Assembly: GCA_963753185.1 (NCBI GenBank)
Contig: CAVWBO010000007.1
Span: 1,116,001 to 1,180,000 of the forward strand
Source: SZUA-442 sp963753185
GTDB lineage: Bacteria; Actinomycetota; Acidimicrobiia; Spongiisociales; UBA5794
Direction: 5' to 3'
DNA: 64,000 bases
The translations under genes were made by a program, and so were the position numbers. Shown piece by piece: positions 32,727 through 40,817 of the stretch. The notes below the pieces were generated by a model. It saw only the letters and a list, made by a program, of their open reading frames with translations. It was not told the DNA's origin and ran no database searches. The first letter of the stretch is position 1, and every line of letters starts with the position of its first letter.

Positions 32727-33329
32727 TCAGCCGATCGTGCCCTCTGCTCGGTGGCGATCACGTGCCGCCCACCACTCATCCTGGAGCAGGGACCAGACCG
32801 TGTGGTCGACCCAACGGTCACCGATCTTCACCTCGTCGCGCAGCGTGCCCTCGAGCGAGAATCCGATGCTGCGTGCGATTCCCTCGGATCGAGCGTTGCC
32901 GACCGCGATCCGGAGCTGCACCTTGTGGAGCCGCATCTCCTCGAAGCCGATCTGGACGGCGCGGGTCGTCGCCTCGGCGCCATAGCCCTTCCCCGTCTCG
33001 TCGGAGCGGATCCAGTAGCCGACCTCACCGATCGAGTTCTGGGCAGACGTCGTCCATATCGACACGTTCCCGATGTGCGTGTCGGGATCGTCGGTGGTCC
33101 TGATCGTGAAGTCGAATGCGCGCCGCTCGACCCATGCGGCGACCGACTCCCTCACGAACCTCTGCGAGACGCCGCGGTCGTAGCCGTCGACCCACGGCAG
33201 CCACGGCTGGAGCTCGGCGAGCGACACGCTGATCGCATCGTGGAGCGGCCCGACATCGCGTCTGCGAAACGGGCGCAGCATGAGGCGCCGGGTATACCTC
33301 GGCTGGCTGTGCACGGCGATGGTGGACAT
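32727..33329 (-). CDS. GNAT N-acetyltransferase (RimJ/RimL type)
   Basis: The 200-residue protein resembles the RimJ/RimL group. It has 'RLMLRPFRRRDVGPLHDAI', 'IGEVGYWIRSDETGKGYGAEA' with the acetyl-CoA loop, and 'NARSEGIARSIGFSLEGTLRDE'. Proteins of this group acetylate N-terminal amines or small molecules; the target is unknown. ATG 33329 lies 7 bases after a TAGGCT box on the minus strand, supporting this start over one at 33377. Confidence 0.85.
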   Translation of the reverse strand: MSTIAVHSQPRYTRRLMLRPFRRRDVGPLHDAISVSLAELQPWLPWVDGYDRGVSQRFVRESVAAWVERRAFDFTIRTTDDPDTHIGNVSIWTTSAQNSIGEVGYWIRSDETGKGYGAEATTRAVQIGFEEMRLHKVQLRIAVGNARSEGIARSIGFSLEGTLRDEVKIGDRWVDHTVWSLLQDEWWAARDRHRAEGTIG

Positions 33330-33336
33330 CGGCACC

Positions 33337-33342
33337 AGCCTA
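33337..33342 (-). promoter_or_regulatory. -10 box of a leaderless GNAT mRNA
   Basis: TAGGCT on the minus strand ends 7 bases before the GNAT ATG. It lies back to back with the plus-strand box at 33349-33354, separated by the palindrome TCCGGA. Confidence 0.5.
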
Positions 33343-33348
33343 TCCGGA

Positions 33349-33354
33349 TAAGCT
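33349..33354 (+). promoter_or_regulatory. -10 box of a leaderless NUDIX mRNA
   Basis: TAAGCT ends 7 bases before ATG 33362. Its mirror partner lies 6 bases to the left on the other strand. Confidence 0.5.
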
Positions 33355-33361
33355 CGCCGAT

Positions 33362-33928
33362 ATGGATCCATGGACACGGCTTCGATCGCTCCCGCCCGTC
33401 GTCGACCCCCCTGGCGCCGAGTATGCCGTTCTCGTGCCGATCTACGAGGACACCGAGGGTGACATCAGGGTGATCCTGACGAAGCGGCCCGACCACATGT
33501 CCAGCCACCCAGGGGACGTCGTATTCCCCGGGGGTCACCGTGAGGATGGCGAGGAGCCGATCAGTACGGCCATGCGCGAGGCATGGGAGGAGATCGGCCT
33601 CCCCCCGGAGAACGTCGTCGAGGTCCTCGGCGGGCTGACCCCGGTGACGACGAGGGACCGGTCACGGCCGATCGTTCCCGTCGTCGTCAGGATCGACAGG
33701 CCCGATGAGCTCGTACCGGATGCGAAAGAGGTCGAGGCGATCATCGAGCCGACGCTGGGCTTCCTCATGACCGAGAGCAACTGGATCCAGCGTGACTGGT
33801 TCGGGCACGCCTTGTGGTTCTGCGAGTTCGACGAGGGGATCCTCTGGGGTGCAACGGCATTCATGATGAGGGAACTCGTCGGCTTCCTCAGGGAGGGGAC
33901 AGGTCGCCCGACCAACGGGGACGGCTGA
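33362..33928 (+). CDS. NUDIX hydrolase, CoA pyrophosphatase type
   Basis: The 188-residue protein has the CoA-pyrophosphatase signature 'LTKRPDHMSSHPGDVVFPGG' (residues ~39-58) and the NUDIX box 'GGHREDGEEPISTAMREAWEEIGL'. Such enzymes hydrolyse CoA and its derivatives to 3',5'-ADP and phosphopantetheine. It is divergently transcribed from the GNAT gene over a 32-base gap. Confidence 0.88.
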   Translation: MDPWTRLRSLPPVVDPPGAEYAVLVPIYEDTEGDIRVILTKRPDHMSSHPGDVVFPGGHREDGEEPISTAMREAWEEIGLPPENVVEVLGGLTPVTTRDRSRPIVPVVVRIDRPDELVPDAKEVEAIIEPTLGFLMTESNWIQRDWFGHALWFCEFDEGILWGATAFMMRELVGFLREGTGRPTNGDG

Positions 33929-33979
33929 GCCGTGTCCGAGACCGGTAGCGGCTGATCTGAGCGCGGGGCGGGCCTGCCG

Positions 33980-33985
33980 TAGACT
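33980..33985 (+). promoter_or_regulatory. -10 box before the DUF554 gene
   Basis: TAGACT ends 9 bases before ATG 33995, giving a leader of at most 2-3 bases. Confidence 0.45.
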
Positions 33986-33994
33986 CGAGGCCTC

Positions 33995-34729
33995 ATGTAT
34001 CTGGGTACCGCCACCAACATCCTCACCGTGCTCATCGGCACCGTCATCGGCGTCACCATCGGGTCGCGCATCCCCGATCGGATCCGTGACACGATCACCG
34101 CGGCACTCGGCCTCCTCACGGGCGCCCTCGCCATTCGGGAGGTCGGGGCGACCGACGACTTCGTCCTCGTGCTGGCGGCGGTGCTCGTTGGAGCCGTGAT
34201 CGGTGAGCTCCTCCGTATCGAGCAGGGCCTCGAGCACGCGGGGCGATGGCTCCAGGTGCGTCTCGCCGGGGGGGAACAGGGCCTCGATGTCGAGCTGCCG
34301 GAGGTGACGGAACCGAACCCCCCGTCGAAGGAATCCAGGTTCGCCGAGGGATTCGTCATCGCGTCGCTCGTGTTCACCATCGGTCCCCTCACGATCCTCG
34401 GTTCGATCAACGATGGGCTCGGGGACCCGGAGCTCCTCCTCGTCAAGGCCGGCCTGGACGGGTTTGCGTCGATCGCCTTCGCGTCCGTCTACGGGTGGGG
34501 CGTCGGCCTCGCGGCCGTCAGCGTGCTCGTGATCCAGGGCACGATCGCCCTCCTCGCGAGTTCCCTCGATGGTGTGCTCACGGATCCGATGCTCGATGCC
34601 CTCGCGTCCGCCGGAGGGGTGCTGCTGCTCGGAATCTCCCTCCGCCTTCTCGACCTCAAGAAGGTGAGGGTGGCCAACATGCTCCCGGCGCTCGTGCTCG
34701 CGCCCCTGCTCGTGTGGGTGTTCGGCTGA
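33995..34729 (+). CDS. DUF554 (YdfK/YqgA-like) membrane protein
   Basis: The 244-residue protein starts 'MYLGTATNILTVLIGTVIGV', like DUF554 members, and has about seven hydrophobic spans with the conserved 'TIGPLTILGSINDGLGDPELLLVKAGLDGFASIAF' region near residues 128-165. The family is widespread and functionally uncharacterised. The gene has its own promoter and converges on the S9 peptidase gene, ending 10 bases before that gene's stop. Confidence 0.88.
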   Translation: MYLGTATNILTVLIGTVIGVTIGSRIPDRIRDTITAALGLLTGALAIREVGATDDFVLVLAAVLVGAVIGELLRIEQGLEHAGRWLQVRLAGGEQGLDVELPEVTEPNPPSKESRFAEGFVIASLVFTIGPLTILGSINDGLGDPELLLVKAGLDGFASIAFASVYGWGVGLAAVSVLVIQGTIALLASSLDGVLTDPMLDALASAGGVLLLGISLRLLDLKKVRVANMLPALVLAPLLVWVFG

Positions 34730-34739
34730 TGGTCCCCGG

Positions 34740-36677
34740 TCAGACGAACCGGTCGAGCCAACCGAGGAACTCACCCCACCAGTGCAACGCATTGTCGCGT
34801 CGTTCGATCCAGTGGCCCTCGTCGCCGTAGTACACGAGCCTCGTCGGAACCCCCTTCGCCTTGAGGAGTCCGTACAGGGTCAGGCCCTGGGTGATGACGA
34901 CCCGGTAGTCCAGCTCTCCGTGGATCACGAGGGTCGGGGTGACGACATCGTGCGTGTGCGCCATCGGCGACCAGCGATTCACGGCATCCATGTCCTCCCA
35001 GGGCGTGCCGCCCATCGCGACGTCCCGACCCTCCGTGTGGTCGGAGGCGTACTGGCCGAGGAGGTCGGTCACCCCCGCATGGCAGATGGCCGCCGCGTAC
35101 CGATCGGTGAGCGTCGTGATCCAGGTCACCAGATAGCCACCGTACGACCCGCCGGCGATCGCCATGCGATCGGGGTCGATGGTTCCCAGGGACAGCATGT
35201 GGTCGGTCGCCGCATCGATGTCGATCGCCGGACGGTCACCCCAGCTCCCACGGATGCTGCGGGTGAAGGCGTCGCCGAACGATGATGAACCGTGGAAGTT
35301 GACGGACATGACGACATAGCCCGCTGCTGCCATGACCTGGGGATTCCAGCGCCAGTGCCAGTTGTCCATGACACCGTTGTGCGGGCCTCCGTGGACGTTG
35401 TGGAGCAGCGGCCACGTCGTCGATGCGTCGAAACCGGGGGGTTCGACCACGAACGCCTGGATCTGGGCACCGTCTGCCCCCTCGAACCTCACTTCCTCTG
35501 CAGGTCGAAGGGCGAACTCGGCGACAAGGGCGTCGTTGAACGCCGAGACGATCGTCGTCGCCCCTCCGCACGTGATGGCGACCTCCGGCGGCGCCGCCAT
35601 CGATTCGTGACGGTGCCAGTAGCAGTCGAGGCCGACCCTCGGGCCATGGTTGGAACCCGTGGAGGTCTGGGGCATCGGGGAGCCACCGTCGATCGCAAGC
35701 GTGAAGATGCGCACATGACCCTCGTCCTCGGCGTGGAAGACGAGGGATTCGTCGTCGATGAACTCCCATCCGCCAGCCGAGCGATCCCAGGCCGTGGTCA
35801 GGACCTCCTCGGCACCCGTGGGGAGGTGGTGGGAAACGATCCGCACGAGGTCCGCGTAGTACGCGTGTTCGTACTGGACGCCATAGACGAGTGTGGATCC
35901 GTCCGGCGACACCCTCGGGCGATACTGGTTCACCGACTCGCCGGTCGGGATGCGCTCGATAGCGCCTCCCGTGGTCGGCACCCGATGGAGCGAGAACCGC
36001 ATGTGCTCCCACGGGTCCGGGTAGTCGTCGAGGGTGAAGATGACCCACTGACCGTCGGGCGTGACGGTGAACGACTCGCTGACGTCCTCGAGTGCCATCA
36101 GCCTGTCCAGTCCGGGCGTGAGGTGATGGGCGGACTCGTCGTCGAGGTCGATGCGGAAGAGATGGTCGATCCGCCCGTCGGCGAGCCACTTCTTCCAATG
36201 CCGGAACACGCGATCCTCCGTCGCGATTGGTCGCGTCGCTCCCGTGCGGGCCTCCTGCTCAGCCGTGGTGGCTTCGACGCCGGGGTGGTCACGAAGGAGG
36301 GGAGCGGTCACGATGAGCGCATCGCCGCCGGGCATCCACGTGACGGAGCTCACACCGAGCGGCAGTTCGCTCACCTTGAATGCTTCCCCGCCTGCGAGGC
36401 TCATCACATACGCCTGTGGCGGCTCGTCGCCGATCGATCCGAGGAACGCGATCCGGGTTCCGTCGGGTGAGGGGGCAGGTGACGTCGACGAGCGATCCTC
36501 CGATGTCAGCCGTACGGTCTTGCCCGCCCTGTCGATCGAGTAGATGGTCGAGTGGGCCTTCCCGTCTTCGCTGTACGCGGTCACAGGCACGACGACGCTC
36601 GTCGTCCCCGGAACGTGCTCGGGTTGTCCCACCCGCTGCATCGACCACAGGTCCTCGGCGGTGATCGGCCTACCCAT
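34740..36677 (-). CDS. S9 family (prolyl oligopeptidase-like) peptidase
   Basis: The 645-residue serine peptidase has an N-terminal β-propeller (residues ~1-390, with 'SPAPSPDGTRIAFLG' and 'RPRVSPDGSTLVYG' blades) and a C-terminal α/β-hydrolase. The catalytic residues are S511 in 'GGSYGG', D590 in 'HGELDYRV' and H622 in 'DEGHWI'. It probably trims peptides or removes acyl-amino acids. ATG 36677 has GGGAGAG upstream and gives the family start; a start at 36887 would add 70 low-complexity residues. No signal peptide is seen, so it is cytoplasmic. Confidence 0.92.
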   Translation of the reverse strand: MGRPITAEDLWSMQRVGQPEHVPGTTSVVVPVTAYSEDGKAHSTIYSIDRAGKTVRLTSEDRSSTSPAPSPDGTRIAFLGSIGDEPPQAYVMSLAGGEAFKVSELPLGVSSVTWMPGGDALIVTAPLLRDHPGVEATTAEQEARTGATRPIATEDRVFRHWKKWLADGRIDHLFRIDLDDESAHHLTPGLDRLMALEDVSESFTVTPDGQWVIFTLDDYPDPWEHMRFSLHRVPTTGGAIERIPTGESVNQYRPRVSPDGSTLVYGVQYEHAYYADLVRIVSHHLPTGAEEVLTTAWDRSAGGWEFIDDESLVFHAEDEGHVRIFTLAIDGGSPMPQTSTGSNHGPRVGLDCYWHRHESMAAPPEVAITCGGATTIVSAFNDALVAEFALRPAEEVRFEGADGAQIQAFVVEPPGFDASTTWPLLHNVHGGPHNGVMDNWHWRWNPQVMAAAGYVVMSVNFHGSSSFGDAFTRSIRGSWGDRPAIDIDAATDHMLSLGTIDPDRMAIAGGSYGGYLVTWITTLTDRYAAAICHAGVTDLLGQYASDHTEGRDVAMGGTPWEDMDAVNRWSPMAHTHDVVTPTLVIHGELDYRVVITQGLTLYGLLKAKGVPTRLVYYGDEGHWIERRDNALHWWGEFLGWLDRFV

Positions 36678-36830
36678 CAACTCTCCCTCGCTCGATCGTC
36701 CAAGGATTGCAGACCGTGGCGCCCTGTGCTCCCGGAGCAGCTGGATCCACACCGCGCCGGGCATACGGCTGTTACCGTTTCCCTCAAAGGCGTGGCGGCA
36801 TCGTCCCGAGGTCCCCAAGGGGCGAGCCCG

Positions 36831-38366
36831 ATGCGTCGGAACCGGTGGAACGTGCCGAGATCCCAACCCTCGCTGTCCTGGTGGCATGGAATGCCCAGAC
36901 TCGTCGGCGGCGCGCTCGGACTCGTCCTCGCCGTCAGCTCATCCGCGACGGCCTCCGATGCAGGGAATCCCGCCGTGTGGGGCGATGAGTCTGTTGCCTA
37001 CTTCGAACGATTGTCGGAGGCCTATCGCGCGAACGACTCGTACGGCGTCCTCGACTTCTACACACGGGACGCCTCGATCGAGATGTGGCGAGGCGACAAC
37101 GAGGGGGGTTGGCCGATTCCCGAGCTGTTGATCTGGAACTCATCTGATCTCGGCCTGGTGGTCGAGTCGGTGCATCTCGGGGGGTCAGGGGCGCTGAATA
37201 TCGTTCTCTGGCCGAACAGTGGGCGTCGTGGCGCAGTCGTGAGCACGGTCGAGGACGGCAGGATCAGCGGTGAGGTCTTCTACGAGGTCGGCGCATCCCT
37301 CGCGAGGAGCCTCCGTGCGCAAAGCCCGACGGTGGCCACCTACGAGGCGCTCCACGCGGCATATGCGACAGCATGGTCGGCTGGTGGGCGATCCGGAATC
37401 GAGGCGTTGTATACAGCCACAGCGACGGTACGCGATGAGCTCGTTGGGGTCTCGGATACCGATGTCGCCAGCCTGATCGGCTCGGGTACGGGTCTGCGCT
37501 GGGAACCGGCGATGGTATCTGAGGTAGTCGACGGCGGTTCCGGGTTCGAGGACCTGGCGTTGTTCTTGGGCCCGAGCCGGTACGGAGAGGACCCTGGGCG
37601 TGCTGTGGGCGTTTTCGCGGTGACGGACTCCGCAGGATGTGAGGAGCAGGTAGCGGTGGCCTGGACGGTCGAGGACGGGCTGATCGTCGAGGAGGTCCGG
37701 TACCACGAGACCGTGTCGTTCCGGACATGCAGCGACACCGCCCTCCCGAAGGGGTGGTGGACCGGTCTTGCGCTTCCCCCACCTGCCGATGAGGTCGTCA
37801 CGGGGACCCTGACGACTCCGGGTGGCCGCGACATCGAGATCCACAACGGGACCCCGGCGCTCGAGGGCCTCCTGGCCTGGGGGCTCGGGCGTTACGCGGG
37901 CGCAGGCCTTCCAGAACCCGGCATGGACACCGTGACCTTCCAACCGAGTCGGAGGTGCGAGGCGCGTTCTGGTCGTGTCGTCGACGACGGGAACCGTCGG
38001 GAGCTGTTCGTGTGCATGTACGAGAGCGACATCTGCACCCGGATCGAGCGCCCGTGTGACACTCCCGCCACGGCAGTGCGGGTGGCGTTCCTCCACGAGC
38101 TCGGGCATGCGTGGATGATCGACCACCTCACGGACGACATGGAGCAGGATCTCCTCGAGATCTCCGGCCGCAGCGTCTGGGATGACCACGATGTGCCGTG
38201 GGTCGACCGCGGCGTCGAGTACGCGGCAGACGTGCTCGCGTGGGGCTTGCTCGAGGAGCCGCTGGCCATGGTTCGCATCGGCTCGCCTCCATGCGGCGAG
38301 CTGGCTGCCGCCTACGAGGCGCTGACCGGCGGACCTCCGCCGAGGGGAGCCGCGTCCTGTGCATGA
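36831..38366 (+). CDS. secreted two-domain NTF2-like protein with C-terminal zincin motif
   Basis: I do not recognise a named family. The 511-residue product from ATG 36831 has a signal peptide ('RLVGGALGLVLAVSSSATASDA'; h-region near residues 23-40) and a segment of NTF2/SnoaL type ('YFERLSEAYRANDSYGVLDFYT'). A second similar segment follows ('ALHAAYATAWSAGGRSGIEALYT'). A C-terminal part carries 'FLHELGHAWM' (HExxH at 422-426) and the downstream 'GVEYAADVLAWGL' with a possible third ligand E463. Six or more Cys suggest disulfides. The frame is open from 36552, but residues before 36831 look non-coding. It overlaps the end of cimA on the other strand. Confidence 0.7.
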   Translation: MRRNRWNVPRSQPSLSWWHGMPRLVGGALGLVLAVSSSATASDAGNPAVWGDESVAYFERLSEAYRANDSYGVLDFYTRDASIEMWRGDNEGGWPIPELLIWNSSDLGLVVESVHLGGSGALNIVLWPNSGRRGAVVSTVEDGRISGEVFYEVGASLARSLRAQSPTVATYEALHAAYATAWSAGGRSGIEALYTATATVRDELVGVSDTDVASLIGSGTGLRWEPAMVSEVVDGGSGFEDLALFLGPSRYGEDPGRAVGVFAVTDSAGCEEQVAVAWTVEDGLIVEEVRYHETVSFRTCSDTALPKGWWTGLALPPPADEVVTGTLTTPGGRDIEIHNGTPALEGLLAWGLGRYAGAGLPEPGMDTVTFQPSRRCEARSGRVVDDGNRRELFVCMYESDICTRIERPCDTPATAVRVAFLHELGHAWMIDHLTDDMEQDLLEISGRSVWDDHDVPWVDRGVEYAADVLAWGLLEEPLAMVRIGSPPCGELAAAYEALTGGPPPRGAASCA

Positions 38367-39934
38367 GCTCGCTCACCTGCCCGAAGCAGACCGACGACGA
38401 GTCCGTCTGCAACAGACGTCCACGAGGCGTCGATGATGTTTTGGTGGACCCCGACACAGCCCCACTCGGATTCGACGTCCGAGTGTGACGTGAGGACCCT
38501 GACCCTGGCGCTCGTGCCATCGGTTCCGTCGAGGTCCCTGACGCGATAGTCGGTGAGCTTGATGGCATCGACGACGGGGTATCGGTCCCTCAGTGCCGCC
38601 CGCAGGGCGCGGTCGAGTGCCGAGACGGGACCGTCGCCCTCTCGGGTCGATACGACGCGTTCGTTGCCGACACGGACCTTGACGGTGGCCTCGGCTGTCA
38701 CCTCACCGTGGCGGTGCTCCACGAACACGCGGTAGGACTCGAGTTCGAAGAACTCCTGCTCCCAACCCATGACGCGCCGCGTTATCAATTCGAAGGAGCC
38801 GTCTGCCGCCTCGAAGAGGTAACCCTCATGCTCTTTCACCTTGACCTCGTCGACCACTGCCTGGGCCTGTTCCGGGGTGAGCTCCAAACCTGAAGCCCTC
38901 GCTTTGGCAAGGACGGTCGATCGGCCGGCGAGCTCCGATACGACCATCCGCGTCGAGTTGCCGACCGTTGAGGGATCCAGGTGCTCGTAGGCGTCCGGTC
39001 GGCACGCGAGCGCGCTCGTGTGGAGTCCTGCCTTGTGCGTGAAGGCCGACGAACCGACGTACGGAAGGTGGGGATCGAGGCCGAGGTTGATCACGTCGGC
39101 GACGTGGTGCGAGACCGTGGTGAGCCGTTGGATTCGTTCAGCAGGGATCGTCTCGATGCCCATCTTGACGGAGAGGTTCGGAATCACGGAGCACAGGTCT
39201 GCGTTCCCCGTGCGTTCCCCGTACCCGTTCACGCATCCCTGGACCTGATGGACCCCCGCCCGAACGGCGACGAGGGAGTTCCCGACCGCGAGCCCCGAGT
39301 CATTGTGGAAGTGGCACCCGTATGTCGCCTCCGGGATGGCCTCGGTGACCTCACCGATGATGCGCTCGACCTCGTGTCCGAGGAAGCCACCGTTGGTGTC
39401 GCACATGACAAGGCGCGTCGCCCCCGCATCGTGCGCGGCCCTCAGCGCTGCCACGGCGAAATCCGGATTCGATCGGAAGCCGTCGAAGAAGTGTTCGGCG
39501 TCGAAGAAGACCTCGCGATCGTGATCACGGAAGAAGGCGACCGTGTCGGCGATCATCGCAATGGCCTCGCGATTGTCCGTTCGAAGCGCATGCTCCACGT
39601 GGTAGTCCCACGTCTTCCCGACGATGCACACGGTGGATGTCCCAGCCTCGAGGAGCGCAACGACCTGGTCGTCGTCGCCGGGCAGGACGCCGCTGCGCCT
39701 CGTCGAACCGAACGCGACGAGTTCGGCAGTTGAGAGTGTGAGCTCTGAGCGAGCGCGTTTGAAGAACTCGTCGTCCTTCGGGTTGGCACCTGGCCATCCG
39801 CCCTCGATGTACGCGACCCCGAGGTCGTCGAGCAGTCCGCAGATGGTGAGCTTGTCCCCTACGGTCAGGGAGATGCCCTCCTGCTGCGTCCCGTCGCGCA
39901 GGGTGGTGTCGTAGATCTCGACACGGGTTGTCAT
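38312..39934 (-). CDS. cimA: (R)-citramalate synthase
   Basis: CimA condenses pyruvate and acetyl-CoA to citramalate, the first step of the threonine-independent route to 2-oxobutyrate and isoleucine. The 540-residue protein has the HMG-CoA-lyase-like barrel with 'YDTTLRDGTQQEGISLT', 'WPGANPKDDEFF', 'CHFHNDSGLAVGNS' (metal His pair), 'GCVNGYGERTGNADL' and 'HKAGLHTSALA'. A C-terminal regulatory domain follows. Length and motifs fit the CimA subfamily rather than LeuA. ATG 39934 follows AAAGGG. A terminator and leader peptide upstream indicate attenuation control. Its 3' end overlaps the NTF2/zincin gene by 55 bases. Confidence 0.93.
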   Translation of the reverse strand: MTTRVEIYDTTLRDGTQQEGISLTVGDKLTICGLLDDLGVAYIEGGWPGANPKDDEFFKRARSELTLSTAELVAFGSTRRSGVLPGDDDQVVALLEAGTSTVCIVGKTWDYHVEHALRTDNREAIAMIADTVAFFRDHDREVFFDAEHFFDGFRSNPDFAVAALRAAHDAGATRLVMCDTNGGFLGHEVERIIGEVTEAIPEATYGCHFHNDSGLAVGNSLVAVRAGVHQVQGCVNGYGERTGNADLCSVIPNLSVKMGIETIPAERIQRLTTVSHHVADVINLGLDPHLPYVGSSAFTHKAGLHTSALACRPDAYEHLDPSTVGNSTRMVVSELAGRSTVLAKARASGLELTPEQAQAVVDEVKVKEHEGYLFEAADGSFELITRRVMGWEQEFFELESYRVFVEHRHGEVTAEATVKVRVGNERVVSTREGDGPVSALDRALRAALRDRYPVVDAIKLTDYRVRDLDGTDGTSARVRVLTSHSDVESEWGCVGVHQNIIDASWTSVADGLVVGLLRAGERAHAQDAAPLGGGPPVSAS

Positions 39935-39954
39935 GGATTGCCCTTTCAAACAAA

Positions 39955-39978
39955 GAACCCTCCGGGAGCGGAGGGTTC
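39955..39978 (-). terminator. attenuator terminator in the cimA leader
   Basis: On the minus strand, GAACCCTCC-GCTCCC-GGAGGGTTC forms a perfect 9-bp stem, followed by TTTGTTT. It ends about 20 bases before the cimA ATG, so when formed it would stop transcription before the gene. It is the only hairpin in this window with a T-rich tail. Confidence 0.85.
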
Positions 39979-39986
39979 GTCAGCGC

Positions 39987-40005
39987 ACACGTCACGGGGA
40001 CGTGT
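39987..40005 (-). promoter_or_regulatory. mid-leader hairpin of the cimA attenuator
   Basis: Arms ACACGTC and GACGTGT pair around a 5-base loop, extended by a further 3-bp block (GCG/CGC) after one mismatch. It lies between the leader-peptide stop and the terminator, the place of a pause or protector hairpin. Confidence 0.6.
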
Positions 40006-40010
40006 ACGCC

Positions 40011-40049
40011 CTAGATAATGATGATGACGGTCGTCGTGATGGTGTTCAT
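40011..40049 (-). CDS. cimA leader peptide (Ile/Thr/Val-rich)
   Basis: The 12-codon frame encodes MNTITTTVIIII followed by TAG. It holds five Ile, four Thr and one Val codon, with four Ile codons in a row at the end. Such composition is the hallmark of leader peptides of ilv-type operons, where scarcity of the charged tRNA stalls the ribosome and changes RNA folding. It begins about 4 bases after the expected transcription start, so it is nearly leaderless. Its place between a clear promoter and a terminator before cimA makes a chance frame unlikely. Confidence 0.8.
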   Translation of the reverse strand: MNTITTTVIIII

Positions 40050-40059
40050 CGGTCCGCCG

Positions 40060-40088
40060 AGTATGCACCGGTCCGGTTGTCCCGTCAA
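40060..40088 (-). promoter_or_regulatory. cimA promoter
   Basis: On the minus strand the -35 TTGACG (40088-40083) and -10 CATACT (40065-40060) are 17 bases apart. This is among the best sigma-70-type matches in the window. Transcription would start near 40053, just before the leader peptide. Confidence 0.75.
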
Positions 40089-40118
40089 TTCGAGACACGG
40101 TCGCACGGCGAGGGGCCC

Positions 40119-40124
40119 TACGAT
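40119..40124 (+). promoter_or_regulatory. -10 box of a leaderless nuclease-like gene
   Basis: TACGAT ends 6 bases before ATG 40131. It lies just upstream of the -35 of the divergent cimA promoter. Confidence 0.45.
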
Positions 40125-40130
40125 CGCACC

Positions 40131-40817
40131 ATGCCAGGTCCCGGATCCACGGTCGGAACGTTGCGTGAGAAGCCGCTGCATGCGGCCCTCAAGCGGTGGT
40201 GCGCACGGCCGGGAGATCGCTTCGAGGTCGCTGTCGATGGGTTCGTGGTCGATGTCGTCCGTGAGGATCTCCTGATCGAGGTCCAGACGAGGGGCTTCTC
40301 GTCGATGAAACGAAAGCTGACGACGTTGTTGACGGCCGGGTACCGCATCCGGATCGTTCATCCGATCTCGCTCGAGACGACGATCGTCAAGGTCGACGAC
40401 GCCGGGCAGGTCCTTGGTCGACGCCGGTCCCCGCGACACGGCCATCCGACCGATCTGTTCTCCGAACTCGTCAGCTTTCCGTCCCTCATCGAACACCCGG
40501 GCCTCGAGATCGAGCTCGTCATGGTGCGTGACGAGCAACTCAGGACCCACGACCCTTCCAAGGCATGGCGTCGGAAGGGCTGGGTGATCGAGGAGCGAAG
40601 GCTGATCGAGGTCCTCGACTCCATGCTCATCGATGGCGTCGAGGACCTGTGCGACCTCCTTCCCGCAACGCTGCCTCAGAGCTTCACGACGGCCGATCTG
40701 GCCGTGGCACTCGGACGCCCGCGCCGGACCGCCCAGCAAATGGCATACTGCCTTCGAGACGCCGGGGGCATCCGACAAGTGGGGAAACGAGGCAACGCCG
40801 TGGAGTATCAGCGCTGA
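40131..40817 (+). CDS. putative PD-(D/E)XK nuclease-like protein with winged helix
   Basis: The 228-residue protein is not of a named family I can state with certainty. Residues ~10-80 read 'HAALKRWCARPGDRFEVAVDGFVVDVVREDLLIEVQTRG', split here, where D-x(n)-E-V-Q fits the acidic core of a PD-(D/E)XK nuclease fold. The C-terminal ~60 residues ('SFTTADLAVALGRPRRTAQQMAYCLRDAG') look like a winged helix-turn-helix. The gene is leaderless by its -10 position and overlaps trpS by one base (TGATG), so the two are co-expressed. Confidence 0.65.
   Translation: MPGPGSTVGTLREKPLHAALKRWCARPGDRFEVAVDGFVVDVVREDLLIEVQTRGFSSMKRKLTTLLTAGYRIRIVHPISLETTIVKVDDAGQVLGRRRSPRHGHPTDLFSELVSFPSLIEHPGLEIELVMVRDEQLRTHDPSKAWRRKGWVIEERRLIEVLDSMLIDGVEDLCDLLPATLPQSFTTADLAVALGRPRRTAQQMAYCLRDAGGIRQVGKRGNAVEYQR

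Noticed and set aside
33326..33331. A canonical -35 for the back-to-back promoters
   Set aside because: No TTGNNN at 16-19 bases from either -10 box; only the -10 boxes are supported.
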